A stretch of 64,000 nucleotides of DNA. It comes from Paludibaculum fermentans (lineage in GTDB: Bacteria; Acidobacteriota; Terriglobia; Bryobacterales; Bryobacteraceae). The notes beneath the pieces were generated by a model. It saw nothing but the letters and a program-made list of their open reading frames with translations, did no database searches and had not been told where the DNA came from. The position numbers and the translations under genes are program-made. Positions 28,384 to 36,467 of this stretch are shown in pieces; position 1 is the first letter of the stretch, and each line of letters opens with the position of its first letter. The stretch is from the NCBI RefSeq assembly GCF_015277775.1, contig NZ_CP063849.1, forward strand, positions 8,447,501 through 8,511,500. Direction: 5' to 3'.

Positions 28384-29109
28384 ATGGGCCATGTTACAAC
28401 ACCTATCATGTTCTCTTCGTCAGTAAGTGGGGCATTTCCCATTCACCGTCCAGCCCGATTTCTGCTGGACGTCCCGGAGGCGTTGGAGAGCTCCCGCCCC
28501 GTTCTGGTAGTGGCGCTCCACGGGTATGCCATGAACCCTACGGAAATGATCGGATTCACCAGGAATCTGCTCGGTCCTTCTCCGGTCATTGCGGCGTTGG
28601 AAGGGCCGAATTCCGTATTTCTCGGTAAGGATCCGCGTGCCGCGCGTTCAGGCTTTCACTGGGGTACGCGCGACACGGTCGATTTTCACGTCGACGTTCA
28701 CCACCAAATGGTCCAGGGAATGGCCGGCTTGCTGGTGGAGGGCTTCCCGGCCGGCGCCGGACGGCTCCTGCTCCTTGGATACTCCCAATCCGTCGGTTTG
28801 AACTACCGCTTCGTCGCCCGCAATCCGCGCGTGTTCCGGGGTGTCATTGCCCTTTGCGGTGGCATCCCCGGTAACTGGGATGCCACCGGGGCGGATCCGA
28901 TCGAGAGCCCCATATTCCACTTGGCCCGGACCGAAGACGAGTTTTTCCCCGCCAGCGAGGCGCCCGCCGTGGAAGCGCGCCTGCGCCGGCGTGCCTCCGA
29001 CGTCACGTTCCACATGGAGCCCGGCCGCCACCGATTCCCCTTGAAGGCGGCTACCCCCGTGCGGGCGTGGGTCGATCGCGTCTTTAGTGAGCCGGTTGCC
29101 GGCGCGTAG
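28384..29109 (+). CDS. Alpha/beta hydrolase of the phospholipase/carboxylesterase type
   Basis: 241 aa (or 233 from the ATG at 28408; neither has a clear ribosome site). LVVALHGYAMNPTEMIGF holds the HGY oxyanion segment, LLLGYSQSVGLNYRF the nucleophile elbow (G-Y-S-Q-S), ARTEDEFFP the acid and EPGRHRFP the catalytic His, giving a complete Ser-Asp-His set. This resembles the small serine hydrolases related to phospholipase/carboxylesterase and dienelactone-hydrolase families. No signal peptide is seen, so it is probably cytoplasmic. It is divergent from the hybrid kinase gene with only 50 bases between starts. Substrate unknown. Confidence 0.78.
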   Translation: MGHVTTPIMFSSSVSGAFPIHRPARFLLDVPEALESSRPVLVVALHGYAMNPTEMIGFTRNLLGPSPVIAALEGPNSVFLGKDPRAARSGFHWGTRDTVDFHVDVHHQMVQGMAGLLVEGFPAGAGRLLLLGYSQSVGLNYRFVARNPRVFRGVIALCGGIPGNWDATGADPIESPIFHLARTEDEFFPASEAPAVEARLRRRASDVTFHMEPGRHRFPLKAATPVRAWVDRVFSEPVAGA

Positions 29110-29308
29110 GCATGGGCGTCGAGTCCCAGCGAATGGTAAACCGCGGTTCCAGTATTGAATGGGTATGGTTTGAACCGTTCGTACGGGATAGCTCTGCGGA
29201 TTCCCTGGGCATACTCAATTCAACAGAGAATACAATTTCTCCTCCAAACCTTGGCCGGCCTTCAACCTCCTCCGAAGGCCGGCCACGATCATTTCAGGCC
29301 GCGGGGCG

Positions 29309-30667
29309 TCAGTAGCCGCCAGGCCACGGGGCATGAAAGTGCGTCGTCAGGCGCTCTGGCTGCATCATCAGTTCGGCAATGCCCGCGGAGGGCACCGGGT
29401 TGCCGATGAGGTACCCCTGAACCATGTCGCAGCGCGCGGCGCGCACGAGTTCCAACTCCCCTTCCGTCTCTACCCCCTCGGCCACAACTTCGAGACCCCG
29501 GTGATGAGCGAGTACGGTGATGGTATGCACGACCGGCAGGCTGCCCGAAGGTTTGGTGATCTCACTCACAAACGTCCGGTCGACTTTGACTACATCCAGC
29601 GGCAACCGGTGCAGATAGGTGAGCGGTGAATACCCTACACCGAAGTCATCGATCGCGATGCGCACGCCCGAGGAGCGCAATTCACGCATTCTTGCGGCCG
29701 ATTCCTCAATATCCCTCAGGATGGTCCCTTCCGTGATCTCGAGTTCCAGCGCATCGCCATTGAGTCCGGTTTCCCTCAGCACGCGCCGCACCATCTCTAC
29801 AAAGTGAGGACAGGAGAACTGCAGCGGTGAAACGTTAACGGCGACCCGCGGTACGGCCAGTCCTGCTTGGCGCCACGCCATCATCTGACGGCACGCGGCC
29901 TCCAGCACCCACGCACCAATCGGCGCGATCACCCCGATCTCCTCGGCCAGCCGGATGAAAGTCTCCGTCTGCACCCTGCCCAACTCCGGATGATTCCAAA
30001 CCAGAAGGGCCTCCAGGCCGCGCAGTTTCCCATCGCGATCCACTTGCGGCTGGTAGCGCAGGGTAAGTTCATTGTTTTCCAAGGCCCGGCGCAGCGCACC
30101 CTCCATCTGGTAGCGCTCCTCCGGACGCAGCCCGTTCGGATTGGTGGCCCGTTCCAGCACGCCTCCTCCGCGTGCCTTCGCCCGGGCCACCGCCAGCGAG
30201 GCCCTGCGCAGCAATTGAGGCGCGGAGCCACCGTCTTCGGGATATATGCTCAGCCCCAGGCTGGCTGAGGCGAAGATCTCCCGCTGGTCCAGTGGGATTG
30301 GAGGTTCAAGGATGTTCAGGATGGCTGCCCCGCTCAGCATGGCCTCCCGCTCTTCGAGGCCCGGCACGACAATGGCGAAGTCATCGCCGCCCAGTCGCGC
30401 GAGAGACCCGTTTCGCGGCAGCCATCGGGAGAGCCGATCCGCCACTTCCCGCAGGATTCGGTCGCCGGCATCATAGCCCAGCAGGTCATTGATATGCCGG
30501 AATCGGTCGATGCCCAGGACGCAGACGCCGATTGCGCCTTCGGGTTTCCCATGGATCGTCCGTTCCAGGACAGCTTCCAGGGCTCCGCCCCGCATCAACC
30601 CTGTCAATGTGTCACGATCCACAGGGCTCGGCTCCTGCACCTGCTGTGTTGCTGCGTTAGCGGGCAT
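29309..30667 (-). CDS. GGDEF-EAL cyclic-di-GMP protein
   Basis: 452 aa from the ATG at 30667 (a TTG six codons upstream is possible). A GGDEF domain occupies about residues 18-180; its signature is RLGGDDF, with Asp in place of the catalytic Glu, so cyclase activity may be reduced or lost. The EAL domain follows (about 200-445) with LEALLVW, VNVSPLQF, LEITEGTI, IDDFGVGYSPLTYL, VVKVDR and VAEGVET, so most metal and catalytic residues of a phosphodiesterase are present, although the Arg usual after EAL-L is Val. No sensor or TM segment is seen. It probably hydrolyses c-di-GMP, perhaps with the GGDDF domain as a GTP sensor. Confidence 0.87.
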   Translation of the reverse strand: MPANAATQQVQEPSPVDRDTLTGLMRGGALEAVLERTIHGKPEGAIGVCVLGIDRFRHINDLLGYDAGDRILREVADRLSRWLPRNGSLARLGGDDFAIVVPGLEEREAMLSGAAILNILEPPIPLDQREIFASASLGLSIYPEDGGSAPQLLRRASLAVARAKARGGGVLERATNPNGLRPEERYQMEGALRRALENNELTLRYQPQVDRDGKLRGLEALLVWNHPELGRVQTETFIRLAEEIGVIAPIGAWVLEAACRQMMAWRQAGLAVPRVAVNVSPLQFSCPHFVEMVRRVLRETGLNGDALELEITEGTILRDIEESAARMRELRSSGVRIAIDDFGVGYSPLTYLHRLPLDVVKVDRTFVSEITKPSGSLPVVHTITVLAHHRGLEVVAEGVETEGELELVRAARCDMVQGYLIGNPVPSAGIAELMMQPERLTTHFHAPWPGGY

Positions 30668-30753
30668 GGGACTATTCTTAGCCAATTCTTCTTGTTTTCC
30701 TATGGAAAAATTGCGCTAAATGCTTCGCATTTGTCCCACTTTTCCTATCCGGA

Positions 30754-32091
30754 CTAGGCGGGTGGTCTTTGCCTGTGCCAGTCCGCCTGGGACTGCGCAT
30801 GATGTGCCGCCTGCAGCAGCGTGTTTTCGCAGTTTGCCTTTGCAATCAAGCAGATAGACTGGACTGCATTGTCTCCGCGCGGTCCAGGGAGGGCAAGTAC
30901 AGGTAGTCCCGCCAGATCCGCGGCCTCGATATGGCTCGAGAAACCAGGGGGCCTCCCAGGCGTACTAGCACCCTCATCTCCCGAAATTTCGCCTCGAAGC
31001 GCCGATTGCAATGGCGCAATCAGAAGATCCAGGGGGGCGAGCAATTCCAGCATGGCCGATTGAATCTGCCGCCTGACCCGGGTAGCTGTCAGGTACTGCA
31101 CCGCCGGGAGCTCAAGGCCGGCCCTGAGGCCCTCCGCCTGGGATCGATCCGAAAGGCGGTCGACGCTGCCCGAGGCGACCAGATCCGCAAAGGCGGCCGT
31201 ACTCTCCGCGGCCAGGATCGTGCGATGGGCTGCTCCGAACGGGAAGTCGGGCAGGCGCACTTCAACCAGCGTTGCGCCCGCCTGTTTGAGCAGGTCGAGG
31301 ACCGCGCGCAGCGGCGCAGCCGGAGGCGTGGCGAAATCCTGGGGCGCGAAGCCGATCCTCATCTCGGAGACCGGCTTCTCATACTGCAGCGCAAAGTGAA
31401 AACTCTTCCCGCTGGACCCCGAATCCCTGTCGTCTCCGCCAGCCACGGCGTGCAGCACATGGCCGCAATCCTCGGCCGAACGGGCAATGATGCCAACCCG
31501 GTCCACCGTCCACGCGACCGGCAAGGCGCCAAACCGGCTCACCAGCCCGTACGTCGGTTTCAGGACCGTGAGCCGTTGCGAACTGGCCGGCACCAGCAGC
31601 GAACCGCCCGCTTCGACACCCAATGCATACGGCGTAAACCCGTTCGCCACTGCCTCGGCGGCGGGGCAGCTGTGTCCGGGCATCAGGCTGCCCGCTCCGC
31701 CCAACTCGCGCGCGATGGCCTTGGCGGCCAGGACCGCGCCTGCCTTACCCAGCCGGTCTACGATGGCTGCATTTGTGTCGAATACCTGGCCTGCGAAAAT
31801 CGATGTGCCCCAGGTGGTCGGATGCCCAACAACACTAAGGGAATCCTCCACACAGAACGGCACGCCCTGCAACGGGCCGCGGGTCCGGCCTCTTTTCAAC
31901 TCCCGGTCCACGTCACGAGCCTGTTGGTGCGCCGCGTCCTTGAGTATCAGCGCCAGGGTGCGCCGGCCCCCTGTCTCCATCCGGTCATGGAAGGCGCGCG
32001 CCAACTCGACGGCCGTGAAATCCTTCCTGACGAGCCGCTGGTTCAGTTCGACGGCGGTAGCGAAGAAAACCTCGGGCGGAATCGAAGCCAT
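30754..32091 (-). CDS. Amidase-signature protein lacking key catalytic residues
   Basis: 445 aa from the ATG at 32091, which lies 4 bases after the stop of the small upstream gene; a GTG at 32130 would add 13 residues. The fold is recognisable by PPEVFFATAVELNQRLV, GPLQGVPF, DTNAAIVDRLGKAGAVL, TPYALGVEAGGSLLVPAS, KPTYGLVSRFG and GIIARSAEDC. However, the catalytic Lys of G-V-P-x-x-x-K-D is Glu (GVPFCVED, Glu82), and the GGSSGG segment with the cis-Ser is GHSCPAAE. Only the nucleophile-like Ser164 in AGGS remains. It is therefore probably a non-catalytic or functionally changed amidase homolog. It is downstream of aroDE in a coupled unit. Confidence 0.75.
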   Translation of the reverse strand: MASIPPEVFFATAVELNQRLVRKDFTAVELARAFHDRMETGGRRTLALILKDAAHQQARDVDRELKRGRTRGPLQGVPFCVEDSLSVVGHPTTWGTSIFAGQVFDTNAAIVDRLGKAGAVLAAKAIARELGGAGSLMPGHSCPAAEAVANGFTPYALGVEAGGSLLVPASSQRLTVLKPTYGLVSRFGALPVAWTVDRVGIIARSAEDCGHVLHAVAGGDDRDSGSSGKSFHFALQYEKPVSEMRIGFAPQDFATPPAAPLRAVLDLLKQAGATLVEVRLPDFPFGAAHRTILAAESTAAFADLVASGSVDRLSDRSQAEGLRAGLELPAVQYLTATRVRRQIQSAMLELLAPLDLLIAPLQSALRGEISGDEGASTPGRPPGFSSHIEAADLAGLPVLALPGPRGDNAVQSICLIAKANCENTLLQAAHHAQSQADWHRQRPPA

Positions 32092-32095
32092 GGCA

Positions 32096-32287
32096 TCAAG
32101 GTTGAAAGCGGAAGGCTGGAGGACACTCACGCGGCAGCTTCACTTTTGCCAGTTCCGCGCCATCCTGGCGCAGCCTCTGCCGTTGGCCGTCGGCCGCTGC
32201 CGCCTGCACGGCCGCGCTCAGCGGCGCCGCCGGCAGTCCGAGAATCAGGGCCAGGGCACGACGGGAAGGCCGCGAATCCTTACGCAT
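32096..32287 (-). CDS. Small exported-like protein between aroDE and the amidase homolog
   Basis: 63 aa. Its ATG shares the A of the aroDE TGA (TGATG) and its stop is 4 bases before the amidase-like ATG, which is strong evidence for a translated, coupled gene. It begins MRKDSRPSRRALALILGLPA, a twin-Arg-like basic stretch followed by a hydrophobic run, and ends with ELAKVKLPRECPPAFRFQP. The order (small subunit, then amidase-fold protein) recalls GatC/AtzG-type helper subunits of amidases, and this tail may insert in the partner; that is inference. I do not recognise a named family. Confidence 0.5.
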   Translation of the reverse strand: MRKDSRPSRRALALILGLPAAPLSAAVQAAAADGQRQRLRQDGAELAKVKLPRECPPAFRFQP

Positions 32288-33831
32288 CAGTGCGCCGCCT
32301 TGTGGTTCTGATGGTTGCTGATCGCCTGCTGCTCCGCTAGTGCCTCGGTAGCGGCGCGTTCCATGACAGCCTTGGGGGCGGTTTCGCCCGTGAACAACGT
32401 GAACTGCCGGGCAGCCTGCTCCAGGAACATCTCCAGTCCGTGAATCACGGCTTTGCCCTGGCTGGCGGCGCGCCGCAGCAGTTCCGTCTCATGAGGCGTA
32501 TAGACCAGATCGAAAACCAGGTCGGCCGGGATCGTATCCTCGAAGAAACAGGACTCCGTGTGCGGCCACATACCCAGCGGCGTAGCGTGAATCAGGGCGT
32601 CAAAGTGCCGTTGCTTGGCCTGTTCCGGCAGCAGCGGTTCGGCATCGCAGATCTTGGCCAGTGCCCTCACCCGGTCCGGATTCCGGCCGGTAATGGCCAG
32701 CTTCGCTCCGGCATCTGACAGCGTAAAGGCGGCTGACCGGGCGGTTCCCCCGTTGCCCACCACCAGCACCGACGACTTGGCCACCCGGATCCGCTTCTCC
32801 AGCGGGACCCGGATTCCCTCGGCGTCCGTATTCGTACCGCGCCACTTGCCGGCCTTCTTGAATACCGTGTTGATCGCCCCGATACGCTTCGAAAGGGGAT
32901 CCACGGCGTCGAGATAGCGAATCACCCGCTGCTTGTGCGGGATGGTGACGCTAAAACCGGTCAGTGGCAGCTTGTCCGCCAGGACGAAGAAGTCTTTCAA
33001 TTGTAGTGGTGAGACCAGGAACGGGATGTAGAGTCCGGCAATCCTCCGCGCCTGCAGTGCCCGGTTGTGGACTGCGGGCGAGATACTGTGCCGCACCGGA
33101 TCCGCGATCACTCCAAACAGCTTGGGCGCCTTGAGCGTTTTGTCCACCCGGTACAGGTTGCGCAGTGTCCGTGCGGAGACCTGTCCGGCCGCCGTACCTT
33201 CCACCGCCGACGGAGCCGCGTACGTGTATACCCCACCCATGAAAGGAGATAGGACGCGCGTCGGAAAGCCGGTCTCGCTCATTGCGAGCAGAATCACCGG
33301 CACCTTGGGGTAGGCTTTGGCCAAAGACAACACGCGAAGGTTGTCGGACGGTTTCCTGGCTGTCGTGACGATCTTGTACGCCGCGGCAGGCACCTTCAGC
33401 ATGCGCCGCATGACGGGATCCATCGCCGGAGTGCCTTCGAAGTTGTGGTAGCTGACAATCACCTGGGCACGGCCTTCCAGCAGGCTCATGTGCGCCATCG
33501 GCGTCTCAGCGCTCTCAATTTCGACATCCACTGCGCGGGCGCCGGCATCCACCGCCGCGGCCAGAATCCGGAACTCCTCCTCGATGCTGCCATTGAACCG
33601 CCCATGGTTCTGGTGCCTGCGGCAGGTCGCCAGCAGGAAGGCATCGGGATAGAGGCTCATGAACTGCCGGATCACGGCCATGCCGTCCATGGGGCGGGGT
33701 AGGTAATCGAGCCTGAACTCAAGGAAGCGCTCGCCGGCATCGGCTTCCTTGCGCGCATGTTCGAGCAGCTTTTCGGGGTCCGCCAGACCCAGGGCAATGC
33801 AGATGCGCGGAAGAGAGGAAGGAGAAGGCAT
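32287..33831 (-). CDS. aroDE: AroDE, bifunctional 3-dehydroquinate dehydratase / shikimate dehydrogenase
   Basis: 514 aa. Residues 8 to about 230 are a type I dehydroquinase with His129 (SYHNFEG) and Schiff-base Lys153 (AYKIVTTA). Residues 236-500 are shikimate dehydrogenase with SISPAVHN (249-256), SVTIPHK (catalytic Lys300), NTDAEG (Asp336) and the NADP loop GNGGTARSA. The fusion catalyses two consecutive steps of the shikimate pathway, dehydroquinate to dehydroshikimate to shikimate, in the cytoplasm. This arrangement is known from plants and some bacteria including Acidobacteriota and Chlamydiae. All key residues look intact. The tail QAISNHQNHKAAH is unstructured. Confidence 0.93.
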   Translation of the reverse strand: MPSPSSLPRICIALGLADPEKLLEHARKEADAGERFLEFRLDYLPRPMDGMAVIRQFMSLYPDAFLLATCRRHQNHGRFNGSIEEEFRILAAAVDAGARAVDVEIESAETPMAHMSLLEGRAQVIVSYHNFEGTPAMDPVMRRMLKVPAAAYKIVTTARKPSDNLRVLSLAKAYPKVPVILLAMSETGFPTRVLSPFMGGVYTYAAPSAVEGTAAGQVSARTLRNLYRVDKTLKAPKLFGVIADPVRHSISPAVHNRALQARRIAGLYIPFLVSPLQLKDFFVLADKLPLTGFSVTIPHKQRVIRYLDAVDPLSKRIGAINTVFKKAGKWRGTNTDAEGIRVPLEKRIRVAKSSVLVVGNGGTARSAAFTLSDAGAKLAITGRNPDRVRALAKICDAEPLLPEQAKQRHFDALIHATPLGMWPHTESCFFEDTIPADLVFDLVYTPHETELLRRAASQGKAVIHGLEMFLEQAARQFTLFTGETAPKAVMERAATEALAEQQAISNHQNHKAAH

Positions 33832-33888
33832 TGTTACGATTTACTTCGATTGAAGTGAGGATATCATTTGACCCGCCCCCGCTGTGCG

Positions 33889-34611
33889 CTAGTTGGTGAG
33901 GGGAGGCTCGGCATCGCTGGCGGCCCGCTGGGCATCCAGCCGGGCGCGCCACTCCGCCAGAAGGGCAATCGGATCCTCAACATGCAGGCGCTCGGCGCCA
34001 CCCGCACAGGCCGCCAGCACTTCGTCGAGCGTGGTGACCCCGCTCGAAACCTTCATCCGGCAGACATCCTTCAGCACTCTTTTCCCGAGAAGCAGATCGG
34101 CAGCGGGCAGGCTCACAAAAGTGACCTCGCAGCGCTTGCAGATCTTCATGCCGATTACCTTCAGATCTTCCGTCAGGCGTGGATGGTCCAGGATCACTTT
34201 CAGCGTGACGCCAGCCTCCAGGCACGACCGGCCCATCTGCAACAGTTCGGTCTCCACATGTTGGAACTGGCGGGATAACAGCTTGCCGAGGTTCGGCACT
34301 GTCTCGATCTCTTTCGCGCCGCGGCGGATCAGATCTCGCGCTTCGTATAACTTGACGCCGGTGGTCTGCCCGCCTTCCGGATAACCCGCCGTGGATGCCG
34401 GCAGAATAGGGGTACCCGACAGCATCCGAACGGCGAAGTCCAAATCAGAGGGCCGGACCGTGATGCAGGCGACCCCTGCTGTCTGCCCGCGCTGGATTCC
34501 GTCAGAAACCTCCTCGTCCGTGAAATCCGGACGCAGCACGGCATACTCCAGGCGCTGCGCCAGGTCTTCGTAGGTCTTGAACTCGACGGCGGTCTCGGTG
34601 GCAGGGTTCAT
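33889..34611 (-). CDS. Deoxyribose-phosphate aldolase family protein without the Schiff-base lysine
   Basis: 240 aa, close to DeoC size. VACITVRPSDLDFAVRML, TAGYPEGGQTTGVKLYEAR, GAKEIETVPNLGKLLS and LEAGVTLKVILDHPRLT follow the DeoC TIM-barrel order. In DeoC the Schiff-base Lys sits in F-V-K-T-S-T-G; here the aligned stretch is TFVSLPA, giving Ser167. The proton-relay Lys is kept (MKVSSGVTT, Lys187), and the Asp of EIDMV is Glu103. It is therefore unlikely to be a normal class I aldolase. It could be a repurposed aldolase fold or a regulatory homolog. It stands between aroDE and the Tol-Pal set with its own start and short flanking gaps. Confidence 0.72.
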   Translation of the reverse strand: MNPATETAVEFKTYEDLAQRLEYAVLRPDFTDEEVSDGIQRGQTAGVACITVRPSDLDFAVRMLSGTPILPASTAGYPEGGQTTGVKLYEARDLIRRGAKEIETVPNLGKLLSRQFQHVETELLQMGRSCLEAGVTLKVILDHPRLTEDLKVIGMKICKRCEVTFVSLPAADLLLGKRVLKDVCRMKVSSGVTTLDEVLAACAGGAERLHVEDPIALLAEWRARLDAQRAASDAEPPLTN

Positions 34612-34648
34612 AGAAATCTCCCGGTTCGACGACTCGGGCGAAGGCCGC

Positions 34649-35533
34649 CTACTTCTTGCGGGTTGAGCTGCGCGGAGTCGAACTCAGGCCAAGGTCCTTC
34701 AACTCGGCGCGAGCGCGCGTGGCCGCATCGGAATTCGGATTGGCCGTGATAATGGCGCGGAACTCCTTCTCGGCGTCGGAACGGCTGCCCAGGCGGAGGA
34801 GCGTGCGGCCCTTCATCAGGTGCGCATCATTCGTCTTGGCATTCTTTGTGTAGGCCACCAGTACCTTGTCGAAGGCCGGCAGGGCTTCATCAAACTTCTT
34901 CTGGTTGTAGAGGATCTCGCCGATGTGGAACTGCGCGCTGGAGGCGAAATCCGTGTCGCCGAACCAGGCCAGGTAGTCGTTGAACTCCTTCAACGCCAAG
35001 TCGTAATTGCCGCCTGTCTTGTCCCGGAAGGCATCCTGATAGAGGCTCTGGGCGGACACACCGGGCGGCGGGCCGGAGGAGGAAGGGGCAACGGCTCCAC
35101 CCGCTGAGGGCGGCGGCGGCGGTGCCTGCATCGTCTTGATCGTATTCTCGAGATCCACCATCCGCTGGTCCAGCTTCCCGATGCGGGTATTGATCTCCGC
35201 TACAGTCTCGCGGATGTACCCGAAGTCGTTCGCCAGGCTGTCGACCTTGCCGCTGACGCCGGAGAGCGGGCCATTCATCTGCTTCTCCAGCCGGTCTTTC
35301 AATCCGCTGTCGAGGACGGTCAGCGCGCGGCTGTTGCCCGCAAGCTGGTCCTGAATCGCCTTCAAGGTCGCCTCAATGTTGGAAAGCCGGTCGCTTTGCG
35401 ACTTCGCGTTAGTGCGGACCTCCTCCTGGAGTAGAGCCAGATCGCGCCCCAGTTCGACGATCTCTTTTTTCTGGGCGAACGAGGCGAACGGCAACGCGAG
35501 AACAAGCACGGAAGCAATTGCGGTGATTCTCAT
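34649..35533 (-). CDS. cpoB: CpoB/YbgF-like periplasmic TPR protein of the Tol-Pal system
   Basis: 294 aa from the ATG at 35533, chosen because MRITAIASVLVLALPFASFAQ is a signal peptide and AAGGA lies about 8 bases upstream; the longer open frame upstream has no signal. A coiled-coil region (about 22-150: LGRDLALLQEEVRTNAKSQ and following) precedes a Pro-rich linker and C-terminal TPR repeats (SLYQDAFRDKTGGNYDLAL, SSAQFHIGEILYNQKKF, NDAHLMKGRTLLRLG). This matches CpoB, which links Tol-Pal constriction to peptidoglycan synthesis. It is the last gene of the tol unit, 95 bases after pal. Confidence 0.85.
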   Translation of the reverse strand: MRITAIASVLVLALPFASFAQKKEIVELGRDLALLQEEVRTNAKSQSDRLSNIEATLKAIQDQLAGNSRALTVLDSGLKDRLEKQMNGPLSGVSGKVDSLANDFGYIRETVAEINTRIGKLDQRMVDLENTIKTMQAPPPPPSAGGAVAPSSSGPPPGVSAQSLYQDAFRDKTGGNYDLALKEFNDYLAWFGDTDFASSAQFHIGEILYNQKKFDEALPAFDKVLVAYTKNAKTNDAHLMKGRTLLRLGSRSDAEKEFRAIITANPNSDAATRARAELKDLGLSSTPRSSTRKK

Positions 35534-35628
35534 GGACGATCCTTTCTCATTTGGCACCCCACCGGTGAGTAGGGGCAAAACGGGGGTGCGCCCGGACGAC
35601 GCACCCCCTGATGTGACAAACAGGCTAC

Positions 35629-36408
35629 TTACTGGACGCCGACGAAATGAGCCCGCCGGTTTTTCTGCCAGCAATCTTCATTCGAATCCGTACAGAACGG
35701 CTTTTCCTTGCCGTAGCTGACCGTCTTGAGACGATCCGCCGGAACGCCCATCTGCGTCAGGAATTCCTTGACGCCGGCCGCACGGCGGTCGCCCAGGCCG
35801 ATATTGTACTCGGCTGAGCCGCGCTCGTCGCAATGGCCTTCCAGGGAGATCACCGCCGACGGGAAGTCACTCAGGATCGACTTCAGGGCATCGGCGTTGC
35901 GCTGCAGGGTGGCGCGGCCGTCTTCCCTGACTTCGCTCTTGTCGTAGTCAAAGAATACGTCCTGGATATCCCGCGTAATCCGATCGGACAGCGAAGCAGT
36001 GGCCTTCGGCTCCGGAGGCGGAGGCGGAGGCGGTGTGGTCACGGTGACAGTCACGGCGGAGACCGCATCGCCGCCATCGCCCTTCGCGGTCATTCTGTAG
36101 GTGGTGGTCGCCGACGGGAACACCTGGCGGCTGCCCGATCCGGCTACGACGCCGATGCCGTTGTCGATGGTCACTTCCGTCGAGTTCGAGACATTCCACC
36201 GCAAAGTCGAGGACTCGCCCCGCACGATCGTGGATGGTTCGGCCGTGAAGCTGCTGACGACGGCGGCCGGGCCCTTCTCCACCTTTGGTTGATCCTTCAC
36301 CACGGGAGTCGGTGGAGGTGGTACGACGGGCGGTTTCTTCTTACAGCCTGCCGCGAAAAGAAAGAAAGACAGGGCCAGCATCGTGCCAGCGATGTGACGT
36401 TGTTTCAT
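35629..36408 (-). CDS. pal: Pal, peptidoglycan-associated lipoprotein with an extra Ig-like domain
   Basis: 259 aa. A lipoprotein signal ends with the lipobox FAAGC, followed by KKK and a Pro-rich spacer. Residues about 50-130 (FTAEPSTIVRGESSTLRWNVS, TTTYRMTAKG) look like an Ig-like beta-sandwich inserted before a second Pro run. The C-terminal OmpA/Pal domain has DVFFDYDKSEVREDG, SLEGHCDERGSAEYNIGLGDRR and RLKTVSYGKEKP, with the diaminopimelate-binding residues in place. Pal anchors the outer membrane to peptidoglycan. The extra domain is absent from E. coli Pal. Confidence 0.9.
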   Translation of the reverse strand: MKQRHIAGTMLALSFFLFAAGCKKKPPVVPPPPTPVVKDQPKVEKGPAAVVSSFTAEPSTIVRGESSTLRWNVSNSTEVTIDNGIGVVAGSGSRQVFPSATTTYRMTAKGDGGDAVSAVTVTVTTPPPPPPPEPKATASLSDRITRDIQDVFFDYDKSEVREDGRATLQRNADALKSILSDFPSAVISLEGHCDERGSAEYNIGLGDRRAAGVKEFLTQMGVPADRLKTVSYGKEKPFCTDSNEDCWQKNRRAHFVGVQ

Positions 36409-36467
36409 GACGACCGATGAGCCTCCTGTGCTCGATTACTCAAACCGGCTCGGAACTCCATAGTGGT

